Under the pieces are notes generated by a model. That model searched no databases and had not been told where the DNA came from. It saw nothing but the letters and a program-made list of their open reading frames with translations. 64,000 nucleotides of DNA from an uncultured Bacteroidota bacterium. GTDB lineage: Bacteria > Bacteroidota > Bacteroidia > Chitinophagales > Chitinophagaceae. Every line of letters starts with the position of its first letter. Position 1 is the stretch's first letter. Positions 1-8,852 of the stretch are shown here, piece after piece. Made by a program: the position numbers and the translations under genes. The stretch is taken from contig CAIVEW010000060.1 of NCBI GenBank assembly GCA_903905065.1, positions 62,001 to 126,000 on the forward strand, in the 5' to 3' direction.

Positions 1-384
1 ATGTTCTTCAATGAGCGGCTGCTGCTCGACCAACAATCTTTTACGATCATTAAAAAGTCGCTTTTCTCCCAAAATATAAAGCGCTACCACTGGCGGCAGA
101 TAGGCACCCTGCACTATGAGGGCAAAGGCCGCAAGACCGATCATCCGCTGAAAGGCATGTGCTACGACTATCTTGGCTTTGAAACACAAGAACATCTTAT
201 ACAGAGCCTGCACCATAATGGCAATCTCTACTTCGACACCAATGACGGAAGGGTGTATTTCGCATCCGGCGTTTACTCATGGGATGCGGAGGAAATGGTG
301 CAGATGATGAAGCTCTACATCGGCTCTTCTCTGCAACTGGGGCCAGAGTGGAAGGAAATGCTGCAGGAAACCCCCGGCCCCTAG
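1..384 (+). CDS. hypothetical protein, probably 5'-truncated by the window edge
   Basis: An open frame runs from the first base of the window to a TAG at 382-384. An ATG falls exactly on base 1, but the frame may continue upstream, so I treat the start as unknown. The 127 visible residues are soluble, rich in Tyr, His, Gln and Leu, and have no signal peptide or membrane segment. They include a stretch of alternating polar and aromatic residues (NLYFDTNDGRVYFASG) that looks like beta strands. I do not recognise the family. The gene ends about 310 bases before the next start and points the same way. Confidence 0.5.
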   Translation: MFFNERLLLDQQSFTIIKKSLFSQNIKRYHWRQIGTLHYEGKGRKTDHPLKGMCYDYLGFETQEHLIQSLHHNGNLYFDTNDGRVYFASGVYSWDAEEMVQMMKLYIGSSLQLGPEWKEMLQETPGP

Positions 385-696
385 AATAACACTCATGAAT
401 ATTTTATTTTGTTTACGCGATCGTCATCGTTGAAAAAACACTATGATAAAATCATAGAACGCCGTTTTCTTTGAGCATATCGAAAAATCAAAAATGCCTT
501 CGCGATTTTAATATCGAAACATCACCTTGGTCAATTGTTTACATCAATTCACGTAAGCGCATCAACGCATTAACATTCATCAGAATGAATCAAACTTACA
601 CAATGCGATACAAAATTAACATTAACATAATATAGAACGTGGAGTAATTAATGTTTTTGTTTTTATTTTCGATTTATTAATTTAACCCATACTTAC
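385..696. other. AT-rich intergenic region, no gene seen
   Basis: These 312 bases are clearly more AT-rich than the flanking genes. They hold no open frame of credible length, no structured RNA that I can recognise and no strong hairpin. The last 60 bases are T-rich and presumably hold the promoter of the following surface-protein gene, but I find no exact TAnnTTTG match there. Confidence 0.5.
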
Positions 697-2341
697 ATGA
701 TACGTACGCGCATATGTTCTATTGCTTTTTTCGCAATCTCGTTTATTATGTCCGGCACCCGTTCTTATGCACAATCCTGGGTGCAGGTTGGAAGTGCTGG
801 ATTCTCGGCTGGCACGATGCAATTCCCTACCATCGTTATCAATGCCAGCGGTACCCCATATCTGGTTTATGAGGACGTTGCCAATGGGTACAAGGCATAG
901 CTGGATATTCGTTGGCACAGCCGGGTTTTCAAGTGGTATTGCTGAATATCCGTCTATTGCAATTGACACTGGTGGAACCCCATTTGTCGTTTACGGCGAT
1001 TATGACGCCAGCGGGAATGCCACGGTGATGAAATTCGATGGCACAAGCTGGGTATTGGTGGGCAGCGCTGGGTTCAGCTCATATAGTGGGGGCAAAAGTC
1101 CGATAGTTATTGACCGGAGTGGTAAGCCTTACATCGCGTATGCGGAGGGACCTTCCTATGGATATAAAGCCACCGTAATGAAATTTGATGGCACTTCATG
1201 GGGTGTTTTAGGCAGTCACGGTTTTTCTGCCGGGGTAGCTAATAATATGTCTTTAGCTTTGGATACCGCTGACGTACCTTATATAGGCTATATGGACGCC
1301 AGTTTCCCTGGAGGTGTCGTAGCAAAATTTGATGGCAGCAGTTGGGTAAATGTTGGCACTCCAGGCATTTCAGGAGTAGGGCTGCAAACCATTTCTTTAG
1401 CAATTGACGCTCGCAATACCCCTTATTTCGCTTATCAGAGCTCCACAACCCCCAGCTCACCTGGCGTAATGCAGTTTAATGGCAGCACCTGGAACAGTTT
1501 TCCGGGGCTCTCCGGAACAAGTGGAGGAGGCAATGTTTCCATTGCTGTAGACGGGAGCACGCCATACTTAGCATTCATTGACGATAACAATAGCGATAAA
1601 GCCTCTGTTATGCGATTAGAGATAGCTCGTATAACCGGTACAGATACCGTATGTACTACTGCAGCTGTATCCCTGAGCGATACATCAGCCGGAGGTTCCT
1701 GGAGCAGCAGTAATACGGCCGTTGCTATTGTAAGCACCGCAGGAGTGGTTACTGGTGTGAGTGGAGGAACAGCTATAATATCCTACTCAATCGGTGGTTT
1801 TGTGGCGGCTGACACTGTCATAGTAAATTCCTTACCCGATGTCAGCAGCATTACCGGCGCTTCTACAGTATGTGTTGATTCTGTAGTAACATTGACAGAT
1901 ATCACGACAGGAGGTACATGGGGCAGCAGTGATGCTACTGTTGCAACTGCAGGCAGTACTACCGGAGTGGTAAATGGTATTATGGCAGGTACCGCTGTCA
2001 TCAGCTATTCAGTAACGAATAGTTGTGGTACAACTGTAAAGACCCGAAATATTACTGTTGACGCCTGTTTACCAACCAGTGCAATGACCCAGGCAGGACT
2101 GAATTCATCCATTAACTTATTTCCCAGTCCGGCTCACGGGTCCTTTAATATTCGCGTCTCTTCACCTCAAAAGGAAAATACGGTAGTGACCATTACTAAT
2201 GTACTGGGTAAAGTGATCACTAAATTTACTGCCGCAACTAATGAGGACGTGTCCGTACAATTTGACGCCCCGGCAGGTATGTATTTCCTTTCCGCAGTTA
2301 CAAAAGATAATACCGAGAGCACAAAATTCATCACTAATTAA
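697..2341 (+). pseudogene. frameshifted T9SS-secreted repeat protein
   Basis: The first frame (697-900) gives a signal peptide ending near SYAQ and one ~50-residue repeat (SWVQVGSAGFSAG...PYLVYEDVANGYKA), then stops at TAG 898-900. The next frame, from base 899 to 2341, continues exactly where the repeat should resume (SWIFVGTAGFSSG...). It carries about five more repeats of the type ATVMKFDGTSW-VGSAGFSSG, two Ig-like modules (1630-2070) and a C-terminal T9SS sorting domain (LFPSPAHGSFNIRV...FITN). Between the Ala codon at 895-897 and the Ser codon at 899-901 there is one base, where the other repeats have 24 bases encoding TVMKFDGT. A 23-base deletion therefore explains the frameshift. Product: an exported cell-surface protein of unknown function. 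It is either a recent pseudogene, a phase-variable gene or an assembly error in a repeat. Confidence 0.8.
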
Positions 2342-2422
2342 TATTTCAGCTTTGCGCTAGGAGTGTGCGAGATAGTCATGCGGAAACAAGCTATCTCGCA
2401 ACTTTTCCCTTATTTTAGCAGC

Positions 2423-5400
2423 ATGAAGTATTTGGCTTTCGTATTTGCATTTCTGTTTACCGTGAACTCCTTTGCTCAACCTGCCGACCGGCCAGGCAGG
2501 CCTGCCTGGCAGCAGCATGTGGATACTAAAATTGATGTGCGGCTGGACGACAGGACCAATTTCCTGGATGCATTTGAGGAACTTACCTACACCAACAATT
2601 CACCGGATACGCTTCATTTCATATACATGCATCTATGGCCAAATGCTTATAAAAACGATCGCACACCCTTTGCCCGACAGATGGACCTGAATGGCAACAC
2701 TTCATTTTATTATGCTAAACCAAGGGACCGGGGTTATATAGACAGCCTGCAATTCACAGTGGATGGAATGAGCGTGGAGCATTTTAGCGCAGAAAACTCG
2801 CCGGACATTGCCCGTTTAGACCTGCTAAAACCACTGCTGCCAGGTGCAACTATTAAAATATCCACGCCTTTCCGGGTGAAGGTGCCCGTCGTGTTCTCCA
2901 GAATGGGGCATACGGGCCAGGCTTATTTTATCTCGCAATGGTTTCCCAAGCCGGCGGTCTATGACCAGAAAGGCTGGCATCCTATCCCTTACCTCGACCA
3001 GGGAGAGTTTTTCAGTGAATATGGATCCTATGACGTGAACATCACGCTGCCCGAAAACTACGTGCTCATGGCCACGGGAAATTGCATGGACGAAAAAGAA
3101 AACAAAAGGCTTGATAGCCTCGCCCAGCAACCACCACCAGACGACAGCACGAATGAAGACAACTGGCCTTCCAGCAGCCTTGAAATGAAAACCGTGCATT
3201 ATCATGAAGACAACGTACACGACTTTGCATGGTTTGCGGACAAACGCTGGATGGTGAGGAAGGATACTGTGTACTCACCCGGCAACCATAAATTAGTGAC
3301 TACCTGGGCTGCCTTTTTGCCGTCTTATCAGCACGAATGGCGAAACGCCACCAGTTACATGAAAGAAACGGTAAGGCACTATGGTAAGTGGGTGGGACCT
3401 TACCAGTACAGTACGGTTAAGGCGGTACTCGGCGATATGCATGCCGGTGGGGGGATGGAATATCCCACGATTACCATTGTTGACAAAACAGTGAATACTA
3501 ACCTGAAAACCGTGATCGTGCATGAGCTGGGACACAACTGGTTTTATGGTATGCTGGGCAGCAACGAGCGTGACCATGCCTGGATGGACGAGGGGATCAA
3601 TACTTTTTACGAGCAAAAAACGATAAATGCGCTAAAGGATGACTCTGCAAGGGGCATCAGTATAGGTATTGATGAGACGCTGTTTTATTATGAACATGCA
3701 GCAACCCACCTGGACCAGGCAATAGACCAACCCGCCACAGCCTTCACTAAACTGAATTACGGCCTGGATGTGTACTATAAAACCAGCCTAATGCTGAACT
3801 GGCTGGAAAAATATGTGGGCCCTGAAGATTTCGAGCAAGGCATGAAAGACTATTACGACAAATGGCACTTTCATCACCCTTACCCGGAAGACCTGAGGAT
3901 TTGCCTGGAACGGCATACGTCAAAACCGATCGGCTGGTTTTTCGACACCATATTGCATAACGATCAGAAAATAGACTTTACGATCACCAACGCCAGTAAC
4001 GGCGGGCATCACCACCCGGATACCGATAACAGCGTCATAACAATTCGCAATAATTCGGGCGTCAAATCGCCGGTATTGATAGACGTATACAAGGATGATT
4101 CACTTGTAAATAAGGTATGGACAGAGCCATTTACCGAGACTGCCCAAATAACCATTCCTGCCAATGAATGGGATAAACTGAAAATTGACGACGTGATACC
4201 TGATGCCAAGAAAGACAATAATGTGTACCGAAGGCATTACACCTTCAGCCCACGTTTTAAGTTAGGTATCAGGCCCTATGTGGGCCTCAATGAATCGAAA
4301 GTGGACAAAATATTTGTAGTTCCCTACGTAGCTTACAACCAGTATGACCATATCATGCCGTTGCTGCTTTTTCACAATCTAACAGTACCTGAGAACCGCT
4401 TCCGGTTTGCTGTAGCGCCTATGTATTCTTTTGCTACAAAAGGATTTACCGGTGCAGGCTCTGTAGGTTATTTGTGGTATCCCGAAAATGTATTTAAGGA
4501 GATCATGCTACAGGCCGATGCAAAATCCTTTCATGATGATGAGACCCTGGTAAACCTCAGCAGTCCTTTATATGCCCGTTACATCAAGGTGGCTCCATCT
4601 TTGAATTTCACTTTTAATGAACACGACCCGCTGAGCACGGTAACACGCACCCTGCTGCTGAAGGAATATAACATCAGTGAACAGCACATTGATTTTGGAG
4701 CGGACAGCCTTAGCAAACCGACACTGAAGACACAACAAAAAACATACGGCCTCATTCGCTACAAACATCAGAACAAGCGCACCTATAATCCGTTTGATTA
4801 TAGCCTGGAAGGCCAGGTAGGTGCAGACTTTGCCAAGATCAATGCAGAAGGCAACGTACGGATAGACTACAATAAGAAAAACAAATCACTTTATGTAAGA
4901 TGCTACTTAGGCAAGTTCATTCCCATCAACACAGATCCTGCGATCACCTCACAATACGAGTTGAATGCCAGCTATTCAGGTGTTGATGATTATTTGTATG
5001 ATGGCACTTATCTCGGCAGGAACGCCCACAGCCGCCTGGCGGCCCAGCAAATAACTGTGGAAGAAGGTGGATTCAAAGTACCTGTTTACAACAATGCTGC
5101 CCGTAGCGACAACTGGATGGCAACTTTAAATCTAAAAACTGACCTGCCGCTGGGGAAAGCCCCCATCCGGCTGTTCCTGGATGCCGGGCTGATACCCAAT
5201 GTTAATCAAACGCCCACTAAGGCCAGCAGCACTACCCTACTCTATGATGCGGGGGTGGAGGTATATGTGATCAAAGATATCGTTAGCTTTTATTACCCCG
5301 TATTGATGAGCAGTGATTTCCAGAATTACCTGCTCAATACTTATGGAAGAAAGGACCTGTTTGCAAGAAGCTTATCGTTCACCATTCATCTTCAAAACAT

Positions 5401-5449
5401 CAACTGGCTGAAAGCGCCATCAACTGTACTGAAAACTGTTGCGAATTGA
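2423..5449 (+). CDS. M1 family metallopeptidase with barrel-like C-terminal domain
   Basis: This is a zinc aminopeptidase-type protein of about 1008 residues. I chose ATG 2423 because a clear signal peptide follows it (MKYLAFVFAFLFTVNSFAQ); an ATG at 2363 would put 20 odd residues in front. Numbered from 2423, the substrate motif GGMEYP lies near 343-348, the zinc motif HELGH at 367-371, and the third ligand Glu at 390 after the canonical 18-residue spacing. The N-terminal part (about 30-560) is the usual M1 beta domain plus catalytic domain. From about residue 620 to the end, alternating aromatic and polar strands and a strand-like terminus resemble an outer-membrane barrel, which would tether the enzyme to the outer membrane; that part is inference. 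A GC palindrome lies in frame just after the signal peptide (2491-2510). Gene and enzyme family are certain; the natural substrate is not known. Confidence 0.88.
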   Translation: MKYLAFVFAFLFTVNSFAQPADRPGRPAWQQHVDTKIDVRLDDRTNFLDAFEELTYTNNSPDTLHFIYMHLWPNAYKNDRTPFARQMDLNGNTSFYYAKPRDRGYIDSLQFTVDGMSVEHFSAENSPDIARLDLLKPLLPGATIKISTPFRVKVPVVFSRMGHTGQAYFISQWFPKPAVYDQKGWHPIPYLDQGEFFSEYGSYDVNITLPENYVLMATGNCMDEKENKRLDSLAQQPPPDDSTNEDNWPSSSLEMKTVHYHEDNVHDFAWFADKRWMVRKDTVYSPGNHKLVTTWAAFLPSYQHEWRNATSYMKETVRHYGKWVGPYQYSTVKAVLGDMHAGGGMEYPTITIVDKTVNTNLKTVIVHELGHNWFYGMLGSNERDHAWMDEGINTFYEQKTINALKDDSARGISIGIDETLFYYEHAATHLDQAIDQPATAFTKLNYGLDVYYKTSLMLNWLEKYVGPEDFEQGMKDYYDKWHFHHPYPEDLRICLERHTSKPIGWFFDTILHNDQKIDFTITNASNGGHHHPDTDNSVITIRNNSGVKSPVLIDVYKDDSLVNKVWTEPFTETAQITIPANEWDKLKIDDVIPDAKKDNNVYRRHYTFSPRFKLGIRPYVGLNESKVDKIFVVPYVAYNQYDHIMPLLLFHNLTVPENRFRFAVAPMYSFATKGFTGAGSVGYLWYPENVFKEIMLQADAKSFHDDETLVNLSSPLYARYIKVAPSLNFTFNEHDPLSTVTRTLLLKEYNISEQHIDFGADSLSKPTLKTQQKTYGLIRYKHQNKRTYNPFDYSLEGQVGADFAKINAEGNVRIDYNKKNKSLYVRCYLGKFIPINTDPAITSQYELNASYSGVDDYLYDGTYLGRNAHSRLAAQQITVEEGGFKVPVYNNAARSDNWMATLNLKTDLPLGKAPIRLFLDAGLIPNVNQTPTKASSTTLLYDAGVEVYVIKDIVSFYYPVLMSSDFQNYLLNTYGRKDLFARSLSFTIHLQNINWLKAPSTVLKTVAN
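2491..2510. repeat. perfect 20-bp GC palindrome inside a coding sequence
   Basis: The halves GCCAGGCAGG and CCTGCCTGGC are exact reverse complements. The element lies in the M1 peptidase gene directly behind the signal-peptide cleavage region, where it encodes part of RPGRPAW. It resembles the near-perfect palindrome at 15155-15174 (CCTGTCTGCC and GGCAGGCAGG), so it is probably one copy of a dispersed short palindromic repeat. Confidence 0.7.
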
Positions 5450-5482
5450 GGAAGGGCCCCTGGAGACGCAATTTGTTAGCAC

Positions 5483-5510
5483 GTAGAGACGCAATGCATC
5501 ACATCTCTAC
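5483..5510. repeat. imperfect palindrome, REP-like, between convergent genes
   Basis: The element starts GTAGAGACGCA, has the core ATGCAT and ends CACATCTCTAC. The arms pair along their full length with three G-U type mismatches. A partial direct copy of GAGACGCAAT sits just upstream at 5463-5472. The element lies between the stop of the M1 peptidase and the stop of the convergent helicase. It has no T-run, so it looks more like a dispersed palindromic repeat than a classical terminator, although it could slow polymerase. Confidence 0.55.
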
Positions 5511-5545
5511 AAACCACAGAACTTTGATAGTCGAATATTCCAGCC

Positions 5546-6877
5546 CTACTTCTTTTTCTGTCCTCTTGTTTTGGGCTTGCCGTATTTCTGCATCATCTTG
5601 TCCGAATGACGGATCTTGACATTAACCTTCTTATTTTTAGCCAGTTTCTCATGAAATGCCGGATTGCCTTCACCCGGCCTGGGCAGCTTTATCAGCACTT
5701 CCTTCATGCGCACTTTTGGCTGTTCATCATCCGTAAGCACAGATGATATTTCTAAGTCATCTGGCAGCGGCACAATGGGAACTTTATAATTCATCAGGGC
5801 CTCTATCCGCTCCAGGCTCTCCATTTCCTTTTCTGTGACAAATGCCATTGAAATACCTGCCTTATCGGCCCTGCCGGTTCGGCCTATGCGGTGCATGTAG
5901 GCTTCAGGAACTTCCGGCATGTCAAAATTGATCACATGGCTTACATCGGCAATGTCGATGCCCCGGGCTATTACGTCTGTTGCAATGATAAACCGGTATA
6001 TACCTTTTTGAAACTGGTCCACTGTATTGAACCTGTGGTTCTGCGATTTATTAGAATGGATCACGCCTACCAGTCCGGGGAACGAAGGTTCTATCTCATC
6101 GAATAACTGATCTGCCAATTGCTTGGTAGCCACAAACACCAGCACCCTGTTCATCTCCGCATGATGGTGAAGCAGGTATGCCAGCAGATTTACCTTGGTA
6201 TAAAAATTAGGCACATGATACACCCGCTGGTCGATATTATCGAGGGGGGTCCCGGTGGGCGCAGCCTCCACGGTTACCGGGCCTTTGAAATATTCATTGA
6301 TCAGCAACTCTACATCATCTGTCATAGTTGCAGAGAACATAAGGTTCTGCCTTGACGGAGGCAGCATATCCAATATGGTCTTCAGTTGCGTGCGAAAGCC
6401 AAGGTTCAGCATTTCGTCCACTTCATCAATTACCAGCTTCTTTATCTGTTTAAATTTCAGCGAGCCGTTCAGCGCCAGGTCCAGTAGCCGGCCGGGCGTA
6501 GCTACGATCACATCCATCCCGTGTTCTACCTGCAGGGTCTGGGGCTTCATATTTACCCCACCGTACACGCCCACCACTTCCAGGGTCATGTAAGTGCTGA
6601 GCTTCTTCACTTCTTCTTCCACCTGTTTCACCAGCTCACGCGTAGGCACAATTATGAGTATCTGAGGATACCGGTCTTTGGCGTATTTCCATTGGCACAG
6701 GCAAGGAAGCAGGTAGGCAAATGTTTTACCGGTACCAGTCTGGGCAATACCGATGACATCCCGACCAGACATGATAACCGAGAATATCTTCTCTTGTATG
6801 GTCGTTGGCGTTTTATAGCCCAGGTCATCGAGCGCTTTTAATAAAGGATTGCTTAAATTTAACTCATCAAAGGTCAT
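5546..6877 (-). CDS. DEAD-box ATP-dependent RNA helicase
   Basis: A 443-residue RNA-unwinding ATPase. Motifs in order: Q-motif region PTTIQ (about 24-28), motif I AQTGTGKT (45-52), PTREL (78-82), TPGR (127-130), motif II DEVD (151-154), motif III SAT (182-184), then in the second RecA domain VLVFVATK, ATDVIARGID and HRIGRTGR. Motif II reads DEVD instead of DEAD, but both acidic residues that bind Mg-ATP are kept. The C-terminal tail of about 50 residues is Lys-rich (ending GKPKTRGQKKK), as expected for an RNA-binding extension. It is probably cytoplasmic and acts in ribosome assembly or mRNA turnover at low temperature, like other RhlE-type helicases; the precise subfamily is not settled by sequence reading. 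It is convergent with the M1 peptidase. Confidence 0.93.
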   Translation of the reverse strand: MTFDELNLSNPLLKALDDLGYKTPTTIQEKIFSVIMSGRDVIGIAQTGTGKTFAYLLPCLCQWKYAKDRYPQILIIVPTRELVKQVEEEVKKLSTYMTLEVVGVYGGVNMKPQTLQVEHGMDVIVATPGRLLDLALNGSLKFKQIKKLVIDEVDEMLNLGFRTQLKTILDMLPPSRQNLMFSATMTDDVELLINEYFKGPVTVEAAPTGTPLDNIDQRVYHVPNFYTKVNLLAYLLHHHAEMNRVLVFVATKQLADQLFDEIEPSFPGLVGVIHSNKSQNHRFNTVDQFQKGIYRFIIATDVIARGIDIADVSHVINFDMPEVPEAYMHRIGRTGRADKAGISMAFVTEKEMESLERIEALMNYKVPIVPLPDDLEISSVLTDDEQPKVRMKEVLIKLPRPGEGNPAFHEKLAKNKKVNVKIRHSDKMMQKYGKPKTRGQKKK

Positions 6878-6962
6878 ATAGCATCATAAAGTTACTGCTA
6901 AGGTAACCTATTATTAACTGGCATAAATTATGCGGCACTTTACAAACATAAAATCCTTCCCA

Positions 6963-7190
6963 ATGAAAAGACACATTCTTCTTGTTATGGTCGCGGCTGC
7001 AACAGTTTATACGCCTTCATTTGGCCAGATAGTAATGCGTAAAGAAGAAGAAAAAGCAGCGAAAAAAGATGCGAAGAGGGAGGAAAAAGACCGTAAGAAA
7101 ACACAGAAATCGGATAAGAAGAAAAACAAAAAACTGGAAAAGAAGCTGAACAGGAAAGTGAGGAACGGCACCAGTGACATACCCAATTAG
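6963..7190 (+). CDS. small exported lysine-rich protein
   Basis: About 75 residues. I chose ATG 6963 because it opens a signal peptide (MKRHILLVMVAAATVYTPSFGQ); an upstream ATG at 6930 would add a non-hydrophobic leader. The mature part is almost entirely Lys, Glu, Asp and Arg (for example KKEDAK/DRKK/DKKKNKK patterns) and should form a highly charged helix. It is divergent from the helicase and upstream of the mla operon by about 100 bases. The family is unknown. A role in binding polyanions in the periplasm is possible, but nothing in the sequence proves it. Confidence 0.6.
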   Translation: MKRHILLVMVAAATVYTPSFGQIVMRKEEEKAAKKDAKREEKDRKKTQKSDKKKNKKLEKKLNRKVRNGTSDIPN

Positions 7191-7292
7191 CTACACCGAG
7201 ATGCAGTAGTCAAGCCCACGCACTTCCCGCATTTCACGTTCCAATGGCATGGTTTTTAGCGTCGTTTAGCAGATTGTAAATCAGCATACGTA

Positions 7293-8069
7293 ATGGCGCA
7301 GGAAATTTATATCCCAACTTATAAAAAGGTATTTGAAGAAGCCGGCAACCAGGTTCTGTTCATGTTCCGGTTTTTCCGCAATATTTTCCGTTTTGACTTT
7401 GAATGGAACGAAATGATCCGCCAATGCTACATGATCGGATACAAATCCTTTCCGCTGGTGGCGATTACCGGTTTCATAGTTGGCTTTGTAATGACTCTCC
7501 AGGCTGAGCCTACAATGAAAGAATTTGGCGCAGAAAGCTACATACCCCGTATGGTGGCGGTATCGCTGATCCGGGAGATATGCCCGGTTATCATAGCTTT
7601 AATATGCGCGGGCAAAATGGCATCGGGTATCGGCGCTGAGCTGGGCAGCATGAAGGTGACGGAGCAAGTAGAGGCCATGGAAGTCTCCGGGGGAAACCCG
7701 ATACAATACCTTGTCGTAACCCGTATCCTTGCCTGTGTGTTCATGGTTCCGTTGCTTACAATTGCTGCCGAGGCCCTGGGGCTTATGGGCAGTTATGCCG
7801 GTGTAAATATAACCGGCCATGTAAGCACTACCCTATTCTTCAACAAAGCATTCACCAGTGTATCTTTTGGCGATCTCATCCCTTCTTTTGTAAAGACAAT
7901 ATTTTTCGGCTTCGCGATCGGGTTCGTAGGCTGCTACAAGGGGTATAATTCAGACCGGGGCACAGAGAGTGTAGGCATCGCGGCGAACTCAGCCGTGGTG
8001 AGTGCGTCTTTATGGATCATTGTAATAGACGGAATAGCAGTTCAACTTACCAATGCCTTAGGGTATTAA
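7293..8069 (+). CDS. mlaE: MlaE-family ABC transporter permease
   Basis: A 258-residue inner-membrane permease of the MlaE/YrbE family, which moves phospholipids between the inner membrane and an MCE protein in the periplasm. It shows the long hydrophobic segments and family core (GFIVGFVMTLQ, the ICPVIIALICAGKMASGIGAELGSM region and the Glu-rich loop EQVEAMEVSGGNP). The next genes, 9 and 6 bases apart, are the ATPase and the MCE protein, so the three form one operon. There is no MlaB or MlaC homologue in the operon. Start at ATG 7293. Confidence 0.93.
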   Translation: MAQEIYIPTYKKVFEEAGNQVLFMFRFFRNIFRFDFEWNEMIRQCYMIGYKSFPLVAITGFIVGFVMTLQAEPTMKEFGAESYIPRMVAVSLIREICPVIIALICAGKMASGIGAELGSMKVTEQVEAMEVSGGNPIQYLVVTRILACVFMVPLLTIAAEALGLMGSYAGVNITGHVSTTLFFNKAFTSVSFGDLIPSFVKTIFFGFAIGFVGCYKGYNSDRGTESVGIAANSAVVSASLWIIVIDGIAVQLTNALGY

Positions 8070-8078
8070 TGAAACAAA

Positions 8079-8846
8079 ATGAGCAACACAACCAAATCGA
8101 AAATAAAGGGAGGCGAGCAGGAGGCTGTAATTAAAATAAACGGCCTGGCAAAATCATTTGGCGCAAACGAGGTTTTGAAGGACATTAACCTGGAGTTGCA
8201 TAAAGAAGAGAACCTGGTGATACTGGGCAAGTCGGGTACTGGAAAATCTGTAACCATCAAATGTATAGTGGGCTTATTAACGCAGGACAAAGGGAACGTG
8301 ACTGTATTTGATGAAGAAGTTGACAAGCTATCAGAAGACGATCTGAAAGCTTTACGAATAAGAATCGGGTTCCTGTTTCAAAGCGGTGCACTTTACGACT
8401 CTATGACTGTGCGCGAGAACCTTGAATTCCCATTAAGGCGGGTACTTAAACTCAAAGACAAAAACGATATTGACAAACGAATAGAGGAAATACTTGAGGG
8501 CGTTGGCTTGCCTGATGCTATCGATAAAATGCCGTCAGAATTATCAGGTGGGATGAGAAAGCGCATAGGGCTTGCACGGACCATGATCCTTAAACCGGAG
8601 ATCATGCTATATGATGAGCCGACCACCGGGCTGGATCCCATCACCTCAAAAGAGATAAGCGAACTGATTCAAAGCATGAAAAAGAACTATCACGTTTCAT
8701 CTATAATAATCACCCATGACATAGCCTGCGCTAAGATCACCGCCGACAGAATGCTGGTCATGGATAGCGGCAAGATCATAGCAGAAGGCAGCTTTGATGA
8801 ACTCGAAAATTCAAAAGAAAAATTGGTTAACTCATTTTTTAAATAA
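8079..8846 (+). CDS. mlaF: MlaF-family ABC transporter ATP-binding protein
   Basis: A 255-residue ABC ATPase. Walker A GKSGTGKS lies at 50-57, the Q-loop in FLFQSGALYDSM near 98-109, signature LSGGM at 155-159, Walker B IMLYDEP at 175-181 with catalytic Glu180, and the H-loop His at 213. The Q-loop sequence FQSGALYDSMTVRENL is typical of the Mla subfamily. It powers the MlaE permease encoded 9 bases upstream and the MCE protein encoded downstream. It begins with about 16 polar residues before the ABC fold. Confidence 0.94.
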   Translation: MSNTTKSKIKGGEQEAVIKINGLAKSFGANEVLKDINLELHKEENLVILGKSGTGKSVTIKCIVGLLTQDKGNVTVFDEEVDKLSEDDLKALRIRIGFLFQSGALYDSMTVRENLEFPLRRVLKLKDKNDIDKRIEEILEGVGLPDAIDKMPSELSGGMRKRIGLARTMILKPEIMLYDEPTTGLDPITSKEISELIQSMKKNYHVSSIIITHDIACAKITADRMLVMDSGKIIAEGSFDELENSKEKLVNSFFK

Positions 8847-8852
8847 CATTTT

